This document shows, piece after piece, positions 45,219-55,966 of a DNA stretch of 64,000 bases; positions within the stretch are counted from its first letter, which is position 1, and the number at the start of each line of letters is the position of its first letter. The notes under the pieces are model-generated. The model was not told the origin of the DNA. It did not search any database and worked only from the letters and a program-made list of their open reading frames with translations. The position numbers and the translations under genes are program-made. This stretch comes from Candidula unifasciata (lineage: Eukaryota; Mollusca; Gastropoda; Stylommatophora; Geomitridae), in NCBI GenBank assembly GCA_905116865.2, contig CAJHNH020006101.1, forward strand, positions 316,501-380,500, written 5' to 3'.

Positions 45219-45615
45219 CAGTGTTCTTCAAGTAATGGGCTGCAGCTCATCAGTGGGCCGCAAAACAATTCTTGCCTGATCATGCACGGTTGGGTGGCTA
45301 GTTTTTATCTTCCACGATTGCTGTTTGTAGGGTTTAACACCTTGAGGATGGGAACAAACAGGCAGATTTTCTAGAAAACCCCAAAATTCTGCATAAAACA
45401 GTAATAATATGGCACCCGATGGTTACATAACCTTAGTCCAGTGGGAGCTGGAAATAAGGACAATTACTAATAAAGCAGCTATATGATTCCTGTGAAGAGA
45501 TTGTGACTTTGTACACGTCAGTTTTCTTTCTGTAATTTATCAGCTCTGAGATGGGCTGCAAAACAATCTCCTCTGTTTTGGTGGTCCGTGGATATAAAAA
45601 GGTTGAGAAACACTG
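45219..45615. mobile_element. hAT-type MITE, about 397 bp
   Basis: The ends are CAGTGTTCTTCAAGTAATGG and (reverse complement) CAGTGTTTCTCAACC. The flanks GTCTAACA (45211-45218) and GTCTAGGG (45616-45623) share their first five bases. Relatives of its right end occur at 57343 and, more loosely, at 50930. Confidence 0.65.
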
Positions 45616-45714
45616 GTCTAGGGGATATGTCTCACCTCAAACATCTGTCTGCTGTTTTCTACAAGTTCACTGTTGATTCTCTTCCACACCACTCGTTGAA
45701 TGAATGGATGAATG

Positions 45715-45835
45715 AATCAAGAGTTGACATCACTGCACTCGGAACATTCCCACTAGTGCTCCATCTCCTTCCTTAGTAGCCAGCCAACAAAGAGTTTACA
45801 TGCCAACAGTAACAGTGAACTAGTCTTTTAATGCA
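45715..45835 (-). pseudogene. LINE family R tail
   Basis: AATCAAGAGTTGACATCACTG, then CACTCGGAACATTCCCAC and CCAGCCAACAAAGAGTTTAC is the reverse complement of the family R ending. Confidence 0.7.
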
Positions 45836-46169
45836 TGGATTCTGTGTCTGTTCTGTTGCAGTGTCTGTTTGATCTGAGAGAGCCTTTACTATATCTGCTT
45901 TATCATAAAGTAGCTCACTATCCACAGGAATGGCAGCAGCCAGTCTGTCAACACCCGTTCAAACCATTCAGAGTTAACTTCCTCTTCCGTGAGAGATTTT
46001 TCTTAGACAACTAAAGACTTTGGTGGAAAAAAGAAAGACTTTCCCTTGTAGGTTTTGGAGTTTCATTTTTGGGGGAAAGGAATAGATATACCGCCCCTTG
46101 ACAAGCACATCATAAAAAAGGACCTGTTAAGTATTTGGTGACATCGGATGTGTTTGGTCAAAAGTCACC

Positions 46170-46475
46170 TTAGTTGCAGCCTAACTATAAACCACAACAC
46201 ACTGTTTCAACCCACCCTTTGAAGAGTGAACTTCGAGGAGAAGAAGTTAGGAAAGATGCACACATAAAAAATAAATAAAAAAATTCCAGTTTTGAACAGT
46301 GCAGAAAACAACAAGAATACTTTATAGCAGAAACTATTTAAGTATACTTCTCGTTTCGTTAATAGTGAAGCTTCAGGTTGCATTTTGTCTGTAAATGAGC
46401 TCAGCTGCAGTCAGTGGTGGTCAGTAAAATGGTGGTTGCCATGTTGTGGTTGACAGCTAGATTGTGATATCTTCA
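46170..46475. repeat. two GTTGTGGTTTA-family copies facing each other
   Basis: CAGCCTAACTATAAACCACAA (46178-46198, minus sense) and ATGTTGTGGTTGACAGCTAG (46441-46460, plus sense) are inverted relatives about 240 bp apart. The interval is otherwise unassigned. Confidence 0.55.
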
Positions 46476-46785
46476 CTATGTGGCCCCAGTGAATAAGATT
46501 TCGACAAAGTTTTAATTTGCCTTTAACAGTTTTGCTTTATTTGTTTTGTTTTTCAAAATTACCCTTCGCTCATATCCCACTTTCACCTAAAAAATCTTCT
46601 AGAAATCCCCCAGTTGAATTATTTGTGTATAGCTTTGCTGTGGCAGCACAAGAAAACACAAGAATCAGTACAAAGTGCCGATGATACCCACAACATATTC
46701 TGCCGTGTCTTGCATGCCGTTCAGGATTTCAGAAACGACAGGGAAATGATGTCTTTAGAGATCACCGAGGACAAAGGGGGAAAAA

Positions 46786-46828
<43 letters not shown>

Positions 46829-46854
46829 GGGGGGGGGGGGGGGGGGGGGGGGGG
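46786..46854 (+). repeat. very long poly-G tract (42 G, T, 26 G)
   Basis: A 69-base tract with a single T. It creates proline- and glycine-run open frames on the two strands that are not genes. It could form G-quadruplex structure or be inflated or collapsed by assembly. Confidence 0.95.
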
Positions 46855-47204
46855 CTCTCACACAATCTGTTAGCAACAAATTGTCTATAGGAATCAGTGA
46901 GCTCCGGATTTCTGTCTCTAGCCGGTTTTATATGAGCTATTGCACAGAGAGGATGATTACGTCTGTGACAGCCCGTGTTCATGTCTTTTCTCCCAGGGAG
47001 AAACGGACGGCGGTGGGAGAACGGCTTGAGTGTCTTTCGTTCAGCAAGAATAGAATGTATGTATAGGATAGGATTTTCATAGCTTGAATGCTTGGAGTAA
47101 TGTCCGGCGATACTTATAGTTCATCATCAGCTTGTAGGTATTGAGGAGGGGAGGTATAGATTAGATATGGGGCATTTTGTTAAGAAAATCAGTTCTCTTT
47201 CATA

Positions 47205-47705
47205 ATTTTGATCCACGTAAAGCAAAAGACCCTTTCTCGATCCTTCACACATAGCGGCCATGTAGGAAAAGACATATATTTTGTACACCAATCGGCTCTA
47301 GGCGAATGATATGGTTAACTCCAGCCGGTGGCCTTTACTTCCCATGACGTTATAACTGGTACCAATTTATTAACTATTTTGGTACCTAACAGCGCATTGT
47401 ATGTTATGTACCTTGGTTACCTCAGAGGTTTGTGCTGTCATAGAAAGTTGTTACATTAACTCATTCCATCTGAAACATCAGTTACTTCTGCCACAGTGAG
47501 AATCTTTGGTAACCCTGTTAGACATTTACTGGCAATAGTTTAAAGTTCAGCTTCTTCGAATAGAATGAATGGAAGCAATAACCGCCTGGGACAGAAAGAG
47601 TTAAGGCTGGGTCGGTCGGGGAGCCAAGGTCATTTTTGAAAAAAGTCGGGCTTCGACAGGATCTGAACCCACGGCCTTCGGATCCGCTACACTACGGCTG
47701 CTGAA
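47205..47705 (-). repeat. tRNA-derived SINE (family S), split by a MITE
   Basis: The 3' body (47205-47370) has TACACCAATCGGC and GGTGGCCTTTACTTCCC. The head side (47604-47705) has GGCTGGGTCGGTCGGGGAGCC and the tRNA-like GGATCTGAACCCACGGCC region. Compared with 42770-43062, an extra 230 bp sits between them, delimited by TTAA. Confidence 0.75.
47374..47599. mobile_element. TTAA-flanked insertion (piggyBac-like MITE?), 226 bp
   Basis: TTAA lies at 47370-47373 and 47600-47603, and removing one TTAA plus the insert rejoins the SINE. The ends (CTATTTTGGTACC and, in reverse complement, CTCTTTCTGTCCC) are only weakly inverted. TTAA target duplication is the hallmark of piggyBac-type elements. Confidence 0.55.
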
Positions 47706-48468
47706 ATTTTTATCCCAAGTGTGTTTTTTCTTAATATTTCGGAATTTAAGACACATAATATGTCTTGGGAGGTTCACTGCATATCCTTTACAGACAGCAC
47801 ACACCGACTGTAGCCTTTGTGAACAGTTTGTGGTGTTATTGTTACCAGACAGTTTGACGTTCATTATACAGTCTTGTTGCTGATGGGGCATTGTGGTTAA
47901 ACCCCTGTCACCTAACCGGCAGTAGCCTTGATTATCCCACAGCAGAAGTGTCTTCCTAGTGTCTGACAACTATCTGGACGAACCAGAAGTCGGTAAAGAT
48001 GCGAAGAACATAGACCACAGTGTCAGGGGGAGTAGAGGTGACTGTGGATCTGTCCTTGGCGAATGTAGAGCTGCTATGTTCAAGGACGTGTCGCGTCGCC
48101 TTGATTGTGGCCCCTTGTCGTGTTTCCTGTCTCAGCATTCCGTCACTGTCGTCGTTTTGTTTGGTCCGTGCGGGTGTATGTGTGTGTGTGTGTTCACGTG
48201 CAGGTAGGTTGAGAGCCTATCTAGACCTCCTTGAACACGTTAACATATGTGCATGTTTAGATTATGCAACAACCGCTGTTTTTATTATCCAGAATTTAAA
48301 TCCTGAGTGAGAAAATACATCGTCTGATTTCCTTGTTTTAGAGTAGTGGTTCTTCTGTCTGTCTGTCTCCATCTTTTTCTCTCTCCCTCTGTTTCTCTCT
48401 CTCCATCCCCCGCCTCTACAGTGCCTATAGTACTTTAAGCAGTGTTTTCATTTGGACTTTGAATCACA
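47706..48468. other. no firm feature
   Basis: GTTCACTGCATATCCTTTACA (47773-47793) resembles, in reverse, GTCCTGTAAAGGATACGCAAC of the SINE at 62103, so part of this is probably SINE-derived. A TG tract lies at 48177-48192. Confidence 0.4.
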
Positions 48469-48585
48469 TCTTCTTCTTCTTTTTTTTTCTTCCTTCCTTC
48501 CTTCTTTCTTCTTCTTCTTCTTTTTCTTCTTCTTCTTCTTCTTCTTCTTCTTCTTCTTCTTCTTCTTCTTCTTCTTTTTCTTCTT
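48469..48585 (+). repeat. (CTT)n microsatellite
   Basis: CTT units with a CCTT-type interruption near 48490-48505. Confidence 0.9.
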
Positions 48586-48799
48586 GCAACAGAACTAACA
48601 TTTACTGAGAGTTCTAGACGACTGTTTTCGTTATCTCTGCCTCACATCTCCTCATTTTGTAACTGTCGCCTGTATATTTTTTACAGATCTATCTACCCTT
48701 GTAGTTTTAACACTGCTCAGTCTGTTGGAATACAGGCTTTTACTTACTTGGTCATTATTTTTCTCTAAAGCATTTTAATATTTTGAAATTTGGCAAGAT

Positions 48800-48970
48800 A
48801 TGGTCTCTGCAATACTGCCCAGGCTTTGTGCTCAAAGATGGGACTTTACCCCTGGCCTTAACTGGTAGTCACACTCGCCCTCGCCATGGGCTGTGAGTCC
48901 GAGTGCCCTCGTCGGACAGTAGAAAACACTATCGTCTGGAAAGTCGCAAATGTGCCAACAACAACATTTT
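48800..48970 (+). repeat. dispersed repeat, relative of 37570-37745
   Basis: TGCAATACTGCCCAGGCTTTG, then CCTGGCCTTAACTGGTAGTC and ACTATCGTCTGGAAAGTCG align with the copy at 37570. Open frames across it show no known domain. Confidence 0.6.
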
Positions 48971-49305
48971 AACACAGAACACAGACGCGAATGGACAAAC
49001 GCACACACACATCGACATTGGCTGTTTGTTTTCGAAGCCCTGGCCATGCTTGTCATGTTGGGTGCTGGCAGGCGGCGGGATGAACATCAACATCCACGGT
49101 TCTGGGCTCCCGCACTGTCACTGTGCCAGAGAAAGTCCCAGTTAAGACCTGAACACACCAACACGGGGTAGTTAGGGTTTGCTAGTTCCCCTGCTCTCAG
49201 CGAAACGTTTGCACATGCTGTCACTTTTAAGGCTGTAACAAACAAGAACGTTTGTACAAGTATTAAACATGAGACATTTATTTGTGTTGAAGGGATGTTC
49301 AGGGA
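48971..49305. other. no recognisable feature
   Basis: Nothing supported. Confidence 0.45.
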
Positions 49306-49307
49306 GC

Positions 49308-49600
49308 CACTGTGTGTAGCGGCTACACTCTCATCTGCGGATCGGAAGATCGTGGGTTCGAGTCCTGACGGAGCCGGACTTTTGTTCCCCCAACAATGAC
49401 CTTGGCTCCTAGGTCGACCCAGCCTTGAGTCTGTACCAGGTAGTCCTCGAAAGTAAAGGCGGTCGCTGTGATACTGACTACATCACTACCAAATACCGAT
49501 TGGTATATAAAATATAGGTCTAGCCCTATATGCCCACTACGACCTAAGGCGTGGAAAAGGGGGCCTTTAATTGACTTAATGAGTCGCGGCAGCACAGAGG
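49308..49600 (+). repeat. tRNA-derived SINE (family S), best copy
   Basis: The head GTGTAGCGGCTACACTC leads to a perfect B box (GGTTCGAGTCC, 49354-49364). The body follows: AGGTCGACCCAGCCTTG, GTACCAGGTAG, AAAGTAAAGGC, ACCGATTGGTATATAAAATA, ending GGCGTGGAAAAGGG. It is the most complete family member here and gives the orientation of the others. Confidence 0.85.
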
Positions 49601-50160
49601 CTAGACTTTACTGCTGGACTAGACGTTGCAGCGTTTAGGATGGAAATTTAAAATAGCTATTCTAGGCTTCCCCATAGTTCCAATTTCGATGGTAGCCGTT
49701 AGATTATATTCTCCCTGTTGCCTTTCGTTTGAGTTTTGGGTGTCGGCCAGACCCCGTTTAAAGATGAAGAGAAAGGGAACTGTTCATTAACCCATGTATG
49801 TTGTATCTAAGAATATGTTAATGTCTAACACACGCTTCACATTGCAATGGCATTATCCGTGATGTGATTACCTTAACCTGTTGTCACGTAACTTGTAGTG
49901 GAACACTCACTCAATACAACTCATTGCATCAAGTCTGTTTTATAAATATCCTTACGAGTGTGTCAGTCACCAGATCGCCTTTTTCGAGGTCCAGTTCTTA
50001 AAGATACCATGAAATCGTTGCTTCCACAGAACGAAGGAACCCAAAAACGACTCAACAGTTCGATAATACTAGCATTATTCGCTGCATAGCGTTGGGAAAA
50101 GGACGGAGGTAGACGTTCAGTTGAATGGAGCACATCAGTATTTTCTCGCCCAGTAACAGA
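49601..50160. other. no recognisable feature
   Basis: Nothing supported. Confidence 0.45.
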
Positions 50161-50164
50161 TTAG

Positions 50165-50405
50165 ATACGAATCTTTTCACGCCAATCCCCGCAACGATAA
50201 TATGGTGCTAAATGCATATTATTATAGAAAAATCGGTCACCATCACCTTTGCTTCCCTGGTCATTACCTGGTACCAAATTTATAGTTTAGGTCGACCTGG
50301 AAGCCGTGGTCATTTTGATAAATAATTCATTTCTGCCTATTCGAACGGAAGACCTTCGGGTTGAGAGGCAAAAGCCTTTCTAGCCACCACTCTACCGCGG
50401 CTGTA
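50165..50405 (-). repeat. tRNA-derived SINE (family S)
   Basis: Minus-strand copy with TCTTTTCACGCC, AAATCGGTCACC, TTTGCTTCCCTGG, TGGTACCAAAT and GGTCGACCTGG in the expected order, ending in a tRNA-like head with CGCGGCT. A TATTATTAT interruption is present. Confidence 0.7.
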
Positions 50406-50540
50406 CCTATTCCATATTTGTTGAATGTTGAAAAAAAAAAAAAAAAAATTTGAATTACAAACTAATTAAACTATTTGAAAACAGATCACCAATGTAGCTG
50501 TCGTATAGAGCAGCAGCGTTTTTCAGCTTTGTTACACCAA

Positions 50541-50735
50541 CGAACCGGGAAGATGAGAGAAATATTTCCTAGGCTGGCTTTCGGCTGAGACAAACATACA
50601 AATGTAGAACCGGGAAGATGGGAGAAATATTTCCTACGCTGGCTTTCGGCTGAGACAAACATACAAATGTAGAACCGGGAAGATGAGAGAAATATTTCCC
50701 AGGCAGGCGGTCAGATGAGACAGACATACAAATGT
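50541..50735 (+). repeat. 65-bp tandem triplication
   Basis: Three successive copies beginning GAACCGGGAAGATGRGAGAA and ending AAACATACAAATGT. The first two are nearly identical and the third is diverged. Confidence 0.9.
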
Positions 50736-51390
50736 GAATAGCATGATTTTGATTATATTTTAATGTTATAAAATTGCGGTTATAAATAATGCGACATCTT
50801 CTGCTAAGATGCTAGACAATCTTATATGGGAGGGCATTGTTCCTCAGAGACGGACCGCTTAGAAACTCCCATTTGATATCTCAGTATCGTGTCCGCTTTA
50901 GCAGTTGTATGATTAAGCGGGCTGCCATAATTTTTCCGTGGACCAGTGGCGAGCAACGGTTTGAAGAACACTGGTGTAAAGAGCGTAGAGTACAGATAGT
51001 TCGTAGTTAATGAGGTGATAGTCTGCAGCAGCAGAAAGGTCGTTGACATGACATTGTTCTCAAGGTCAATGTCGCTCCTTTATGTGAACAAGTTTGGCAC
51101 AAAACCTCATTGAGGTATGTGTCTGCTGAAATATTCTATACCTTTTTGGGCATACCGCGAAAGACTGACTGTCGCCTAGAAATGTTTAACCTGATAATGA
51201 TTGTAACTCTTTCTCCTCTGTCTTGGCAGGGATATCATTTGTTAACGTTTTGAACTTGTGGAAAGCAATGACTACGGTCGGTGTTACTGTTTGGTCGGTA
51301 TCGATCCAGAGGCGCCTGGGTAGTGCACTCCCCAGTCCAGTGTTACGCGAGTCTAAATCTCAGCTGTGGATTTCATTAACAGGCCCGGGG
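50736..51390. other. isolated hAT-like end, otherwise unassigned
   Basis: On the minus strand CAGTGTTCTTCAAACCG (50968-50984) is a hAT-like terminus followed by GGTCCACGG, related to the right end of the 45219 element. No partner end was found. Confidence 0.45.
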
Positions 51391-51401
51391 AGAGAGAGAG
51401 A

Positions 51402-52066
51402 ATGACATCGTCCTAGAACTGCCTGTAAAAGCTACTATATAGAACGGAGAAAGCCAGAATGACGTCCTAGAACTGCCTGTAAAAGCTACTATATAGAACG
51501 GAGAAAGCCAGAATGACATCGTCCTAGAACTGCCTGTAAAAGCTACTATATAGAACGGAGAAAGCCAGAATGACATCGTCGTAGAACTGCCTGTAAAAGC
51601 TACTATATAGAACGGGGAAAGCCAGAATGAAACCGTCCTAGAACTGCCTGTAAAAGCTACTATATAGAACGGAGAAAGCCAGAATGACACCGTCTTAGAA
51701 CTGCCTGTAAAAGCTACTATATAGAATGGAGAAAGCCAGAATGACAACGTCCTAGAATTGCCTGTAAAAGCTATATAGAACAGAAAAAGCCAGAATGACA
51801 TCGTCCTAGAACTGCCTGTAAAAGCTACTATATAGAACGGAGAAAGCCAGAATGACATCGTCCTAGAACTGCCTGTAAAAGCTACTATATAGAACGGAGA
51901 AAGCCAGAATGACATCGTCCTAGAACTGCCTGTAAAAGCTACTATATAGAACGGAGAAAGCCAGAATGACATCGTCCTAGAACTGCCTGTAAAAGCTACT
52001 ATATAGAACGGGGAAAGCCAGAATGAAACCGTCCTAGAACTGCCTGTAAAAGCTACTATATAGAAC
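51402..52066 (-). repeat. 57-bp minisatellite, about 12 copies, open on the minus strand
   Basis: The unit begins GAATGACATCGTCCTAGAAC and ends AACGGAGAAAGCCA. Because 57 is 19 codons, the minus strand stays open for the whole array and would encode the 19-residue repeat MSFWLSPFYIVAFTGSSRT. Two units that vary in length lack exactly 3 bp each. The repeat peptide is hydrophobic, but there is no start context, splice site or neighbouring coding sequence, so I treat it as a minisatellite. Confidence 0.85.
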
Positions 52067-52715
52067 CCGCCGCCATGTATTAAGTGAAACCTTTACAGTC
52101 AGACAGTTAGTAAATAAGAATATATTCGGAACATAATGAAACTGTCCGGAAGGTCATTTCTCACCAAGGAAACTGATTACCCGCTAGGGAAGGATACAAT
52201 TGACATTCTTTGTACGCCTCAGGGGAAAGGTCAGAACTGCAGTAGTTCGTGATAGCGGGAAATTTGAGAGGATAGAGAGACAGAGGAAGAGCAAGAGAGA
52301 AGATATTGAACAGTTTGGCACCATTGTATGTAAAAATCTGTCTCAGAAATGAATAATAGTTCACCCAGTAGTCACATAACGTATAGAAGTTGCCTTTCTT
52401 TTCGAAACGAAACAATCCCTACAAGGGCTCATTCTGCCTGACAAATTTTGTTTACCACATTTAAAAAAAATGCAGACTTAGACAGTGTTAAATCATTGTA
52501 CAGTATTCAGAACTGAGCCAACGAATGTGCGCATATTTGTAGCAGTAACAGTGCAGTCCTCATTAATATGTATACTGTAACTTTCCTGCACCGGTGAGCC
52601 TTGTGAATGTTGTTGGCATATATCTGTGACAGTCGTTGGGAGATATGTGTGCCCACAGGGGTCATCTCTGTGGGTAGTATTGTTGTCGTCATTGTTGTTG
52701 TTGTTGTTGTTGTCA
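52067..52715. other. no recognisable feature
   Basis: Nothing supported; open frames lack known domains. A TTG tract lies at 52680-52712. Confidence 0.45.
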
Positions 52716-52721
52716 CGGGAC

Positions 52722-52900
52722 TCCGTGGCGAAGTGGTTAATCTGTTTTTATCACGCGTTGAAAGTCGTGGGTTCAATTTGTGACTTCCTCGTTCTGTTCC
52801 TGAGCAGGTTGTTTTTGGAGATCCCTCAGGGTCGTCCGTTTGTGTCATCGGGTGTCTATCGCTTGTGTGATGTCCTGGTGGGGTAGAAATTCAGTCAGGG
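52722..52900 (+). repeat. tRNA-derived SINE
   Basis: The perfect A box TGGCGAAGTGG is followed by a diverged B box (GGGTTCAATTTG). The body carries CAGGGTCGTCCGTTTGTG. Confidence 0.6.
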
Positions 52901-52985
52901 TCGACCGTCACTGAAGTACGTAGCAATGCGTGACGCTGTCATCGAGTTTACAGCTGCTGGTTAAACTAAGTGCAGTGTGAAGACA

Positions 52986-52990
<5 letters not shown>

Positions 52991-53070
<80 letters not shown>
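52991..53070 (+). repeat. (CT)n-(GT)n microsatellite
   Basis: About 68 bases of CT followed by about 12 of GT. Confidence 0.95.
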
Positions 53071-53232
53071 ATAAATATTTTATGGCAGGGGCCCCTGAAA
53101 TTTCATAACACGTCATAACTGTCGAGCAGTGTACAGTTATCAACTGTACTCTTTCAGGAAAAGATGGATGCTGCTTTAACTCTTTACATCTGAAGAAGTT
53201 ATTACAAAATAAATAGGTTTCTTTTCTGTTTT

Positions 53233-53370
53233 GCGACCACATCACGCAAGATTTAAGGGAATCTCATGTTATAGGGGGTTAGGATCAGAGAAGCAGCCAT
53301 TCATTTCACACTAACCCTAACCCCTCTAAAATATGGGATGTCCCTAAATCTCGCGTGATGTTTTCGCTAA
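53233..53370. mobile_element. hairpin MITE, about 138 bp, telomere-like arms
   Basis: Inverted arms of about 55 bp: GCGACCACATCACGCAAGAT..GGGGGTTAGG at left and, in reverse complement, GCGAAAACATCACGCGAGAT..GGGGTTAGGG at right, around a 25-bp loop. No clear TSD. Confidence 0.75.
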
Positions 53371-53464
53371 ACAGACAAGAACCAATAAATATCTAGGTGC
53401 AAGTAGCTATAATCATGTTAGCACTTTTCCGTCTTTCGGTTCTTCATTTTTAATTAACTTCAAA

Positions 53465-53605
53465 CAAAGGGAATTCCGGAGTTTCTGGGCAAGTCACATA
53501 TTATATGGGTGTTTAGGGTTAGTCGGTGTCTCTAGAGGCGGTCGGGACTGACCCCAACCCTTAACACCCCTAGAGTATTGAACTTTCTCGGAAAGGTGTA
53601 AGAAG
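53465..53605. mobile_element. second hairpin MITE with telomere-like arms
   Basis: The left arm (TTTCTGGGCAAGTCACATATT..GGGTGTTTAGGGTTAG) and right arm in reverse complement (TTTCCGAGAAAGTTCAATACT..GGGGTGTTAAGGGTTGG) pair imperfectly. It is similar in layout to the hairpin at 53233 but not in its outer sequence. Confidence 0.55.
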
Positions 53606-53619
53606 ATTGTTGAGCTAAA

Positions 53620-53800
53620 AACTGATACTAAATCACTTGGGGCATTTCCATAAGCACGCTGTCCTCATATACAGCAGCCAAGGAAAAGCTCTAATTTCCA
53701 TGCTGCCAGTAGCTATTGCTTATATGTTTCTGCCTACCGTTTCCTCTTGAGTGTAGAGTTTCGACCACTTTCCCTGGTCACTCCCATCTGTTGCATTCTC
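53620..53800 (-). pseudogene. LINE family R tail
   Basis: AAATCACTTGGGGCATTTCC, then CAGCAGCCAAGG and CTCTTGAGTGTAGAGTTTCG follow the reverse complement of the family R ending and the LRGK..RTF-type region before it. Confidence 0.65.
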
Positions 53801-54400
53801 TCTAGCTAGGCCTTGTTGATCGATCCCTGCTTCTGCGTTATTTACTTTTTTTCCCCAAAGGTCATTGACATGCTAAGTGACTTTTCAGTTGGTGCGTGGA
53901 GTGACTCTTGTCAGGGTCGCTTATCGACTTTTGACTTTCTAATTTTAAGGGTGTACCTGCACGCTAAGAAAAATGAAAATGTATTCTTCTTCTGTGATAT
54001 ATAGAAGTAACCCAACCAAGCAGCAAGCCGACCAAGAGGTAACTTGATCTGGGTGGTATGGTAATTCGGTCCAGAAATATGTTAGTATGGCTTTGGCGTA
54101 TGTATCTAGTGAAATATTGCCGTAGTCGGCCAGCTAAGTTGTACACTATACAGTACCTGGTGCTTTATACATCGCAGCACATTATGTCAGGTAAAATAAG
54201 TCTAGGATCGCGATTACACCATTAGGGCTTGAGGCATGCGGTGCTAGGCCCATTTGTATATACCACGAGAGTCAGAATCAGGAAGCGCTTTTGCTTAAGC
54301 CACAAACACTGAAGTAACGAGAGCAATAAAAGATAGCTCGCTAATGGGCTTTCTCGTTACAGGAGAGCGAGGATTCCGTACGTGAATGAAAGCATAAATG
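53801..54400. other. no recognisable feature
   Basis: Nothing supported. Confidence 0.45.
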
Positions 54401-54595
54401 AGTGAATCAAGAATTAACGTCGGGACATTGCCACACGTGCTCCGTCCCCTTCTGTAGCCAACGAAGAGTTGACATACTAATAACTAGGGCTGTATCGAAT
54501 ATTCGCTTCGGGGCCGAATAGTGGACCTAATAACTATTCGGTATTCGGCTGAATACTTGCGGTCGGGCCGAATACGAATAGTGGTTACCTTACAC

Positions 54596-55167
54596 CCGTT
54601 TCTGCATACACTGCGATGGACTGAAATAATTCTCTCATTAGCAAAATAGTTACTGTTGCCTAAGTCTGTCGTAGCGGGGAAAACTGCGACCCGTTTGTGT
54701 GGTACAGCAATGGCGAGGTCTTTGCCTGCTGACTCGACTGAGGCATTACAGCAGAGGTTCTCAAACTCGGTGCCTATGCCAGTGGTGCCGCGGAGAAAAT
54801 CAAGAAAAATCGGCTATAAATTGTGACATTATTAAAGAAGGCATGAAGATACTTAAAAGTTAAAATTTAAATTGTCTTTCCTCGAAACTGTTGAAAAGAG
54901 TTTTTTCCCCTTGTTTCACACTCAAAGTGTATCATACTGCATAAAATGCCAACCGCAGCGTGCTAAAAATTGTCTTTGTGTTTATCTCGAGGTGCGACTG
55001 ATCCTCCATATGTATTCGTTAGGTGTAGCGGATAAGTAAGGTTGTGATTACATTTTGGCTGAAATTTTGAAGTGGAAAATGTGGTCTGTACAATAGTAAC
55101 TGTTAGCCTCGTCAAGTAAGTACTTATGTTTAAAGGCAATGCGTTCTTTTTTGTTGCTTGTGTGTAA

Positions 55168-55253
<86 letters not shown>

Positions 55254-55966
55254 ATGCATTTTTTTTCGTTCTTTCATTGTGTCTTTGCCCAAATCAAATT
55301 TGAAGATATTGTTAGCGAGAATATGAAGGGGCGTTTAAAGTACACCGAACGAACGGCCGAGCAAACAATGAATTAAATGCAAAATAGGCACATGGACAAC
55401 ATCAGATGGAAGATGCATAACTGAAATAAGAAACAGAAAAGGACAGACAAAAACTGCATTTTATAGAATGAACATCCTTTGCAATATATCCTTGCCATTG
55501 AAAGTTAGAAAACGGATTCATGCTTGCTACATACATCCAGTTTTAACATATGGCTGTGAGTCCTGGGCAATTGGTAGACAGGCCAGACAATTTCTGGAGG
55601 CCTCAGAGATGAAGATTTACAGAAGAATGCTTAGAATACCTTGGACAAAAAAAAAAAAAAAAGCTACCAAGAGGTTTTTAAAGAGGCGGGAGCCCGAAGA
55701 CAACTAATCACAGACATCAGAAGAAGACAGTCATAATTTTTCTGTCATGTTTTGAGAATAGGGAAAATGGAACATGTGGTGACCACTGGAAAGATTTGTG
55801 GAAGGAGGGATAGAGGAAGACAACGAGAGAAGATTCTTGACAGTCTTGTTGCATGGCATAGAGGTGTGTCAGCACACGAACTAATACATGCTGCAGGAGA
55901 TCGCAGATTGTGGCGAGGCATAATCGCCCACGCCAGTTAGTAAGGCACCTGATGATGATGATGATG
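54596..55966 (+). mobile_element. insert in the hAT hairpin loop (LINE end plus unidentified sequence)
   Basis: TTACAC at 54590-54595 and 55967-55972 bounds this insert as a putative 6-bp TSD. The right 580 bp is a LINE 3' end with a GATGAT tail. The left 780 bp contains a hAT-like phrase (AGAGGTTCTCAAACTC, 54753) and a pure GA tract (55172-55251), but no LINE coding sequence. Either the LINE inserted with a rearranged 5' part or two insertions are superimposed. Confidence 0.6.
55385..55965 (+). pseudogene. RTE/L2-like LINE C-terminal fragment with GATGAT tail
   Basis: The plus strand reads IGTWTTSDGRCITEIRNRKG, then LPLKVRKRIHACYIHPVLTY and GCESWAIGRQARQFLEASEM. After a frameshift at the A run (55649-55663) it continues MEHVVTTGKICGRRDRG, SLVAWHRGVSAHELIHA and RLWRGIIAHAS with a stop, the characteristic end of this LINE group. 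The tail (GATGAT)n follows directly. Only the C-terminal fifth is present and the A run shifts the frame. Confidence 0.85.

Noticed and set aside
46614..47066. 150-codon frame through poly-G, and its proline-rich reverse
   Set aside because: Most of the frame is the homopolymer; no domain or splice signal.
49308..49380. Genuine tRNA gene
   Set aside because: It is followed by a body shared with four other copies, so it is a SINE.
53813..54004. 63-codon open frame, possible small protein
   Set aside because: No domain, no splice sites, and length within chance expectation.
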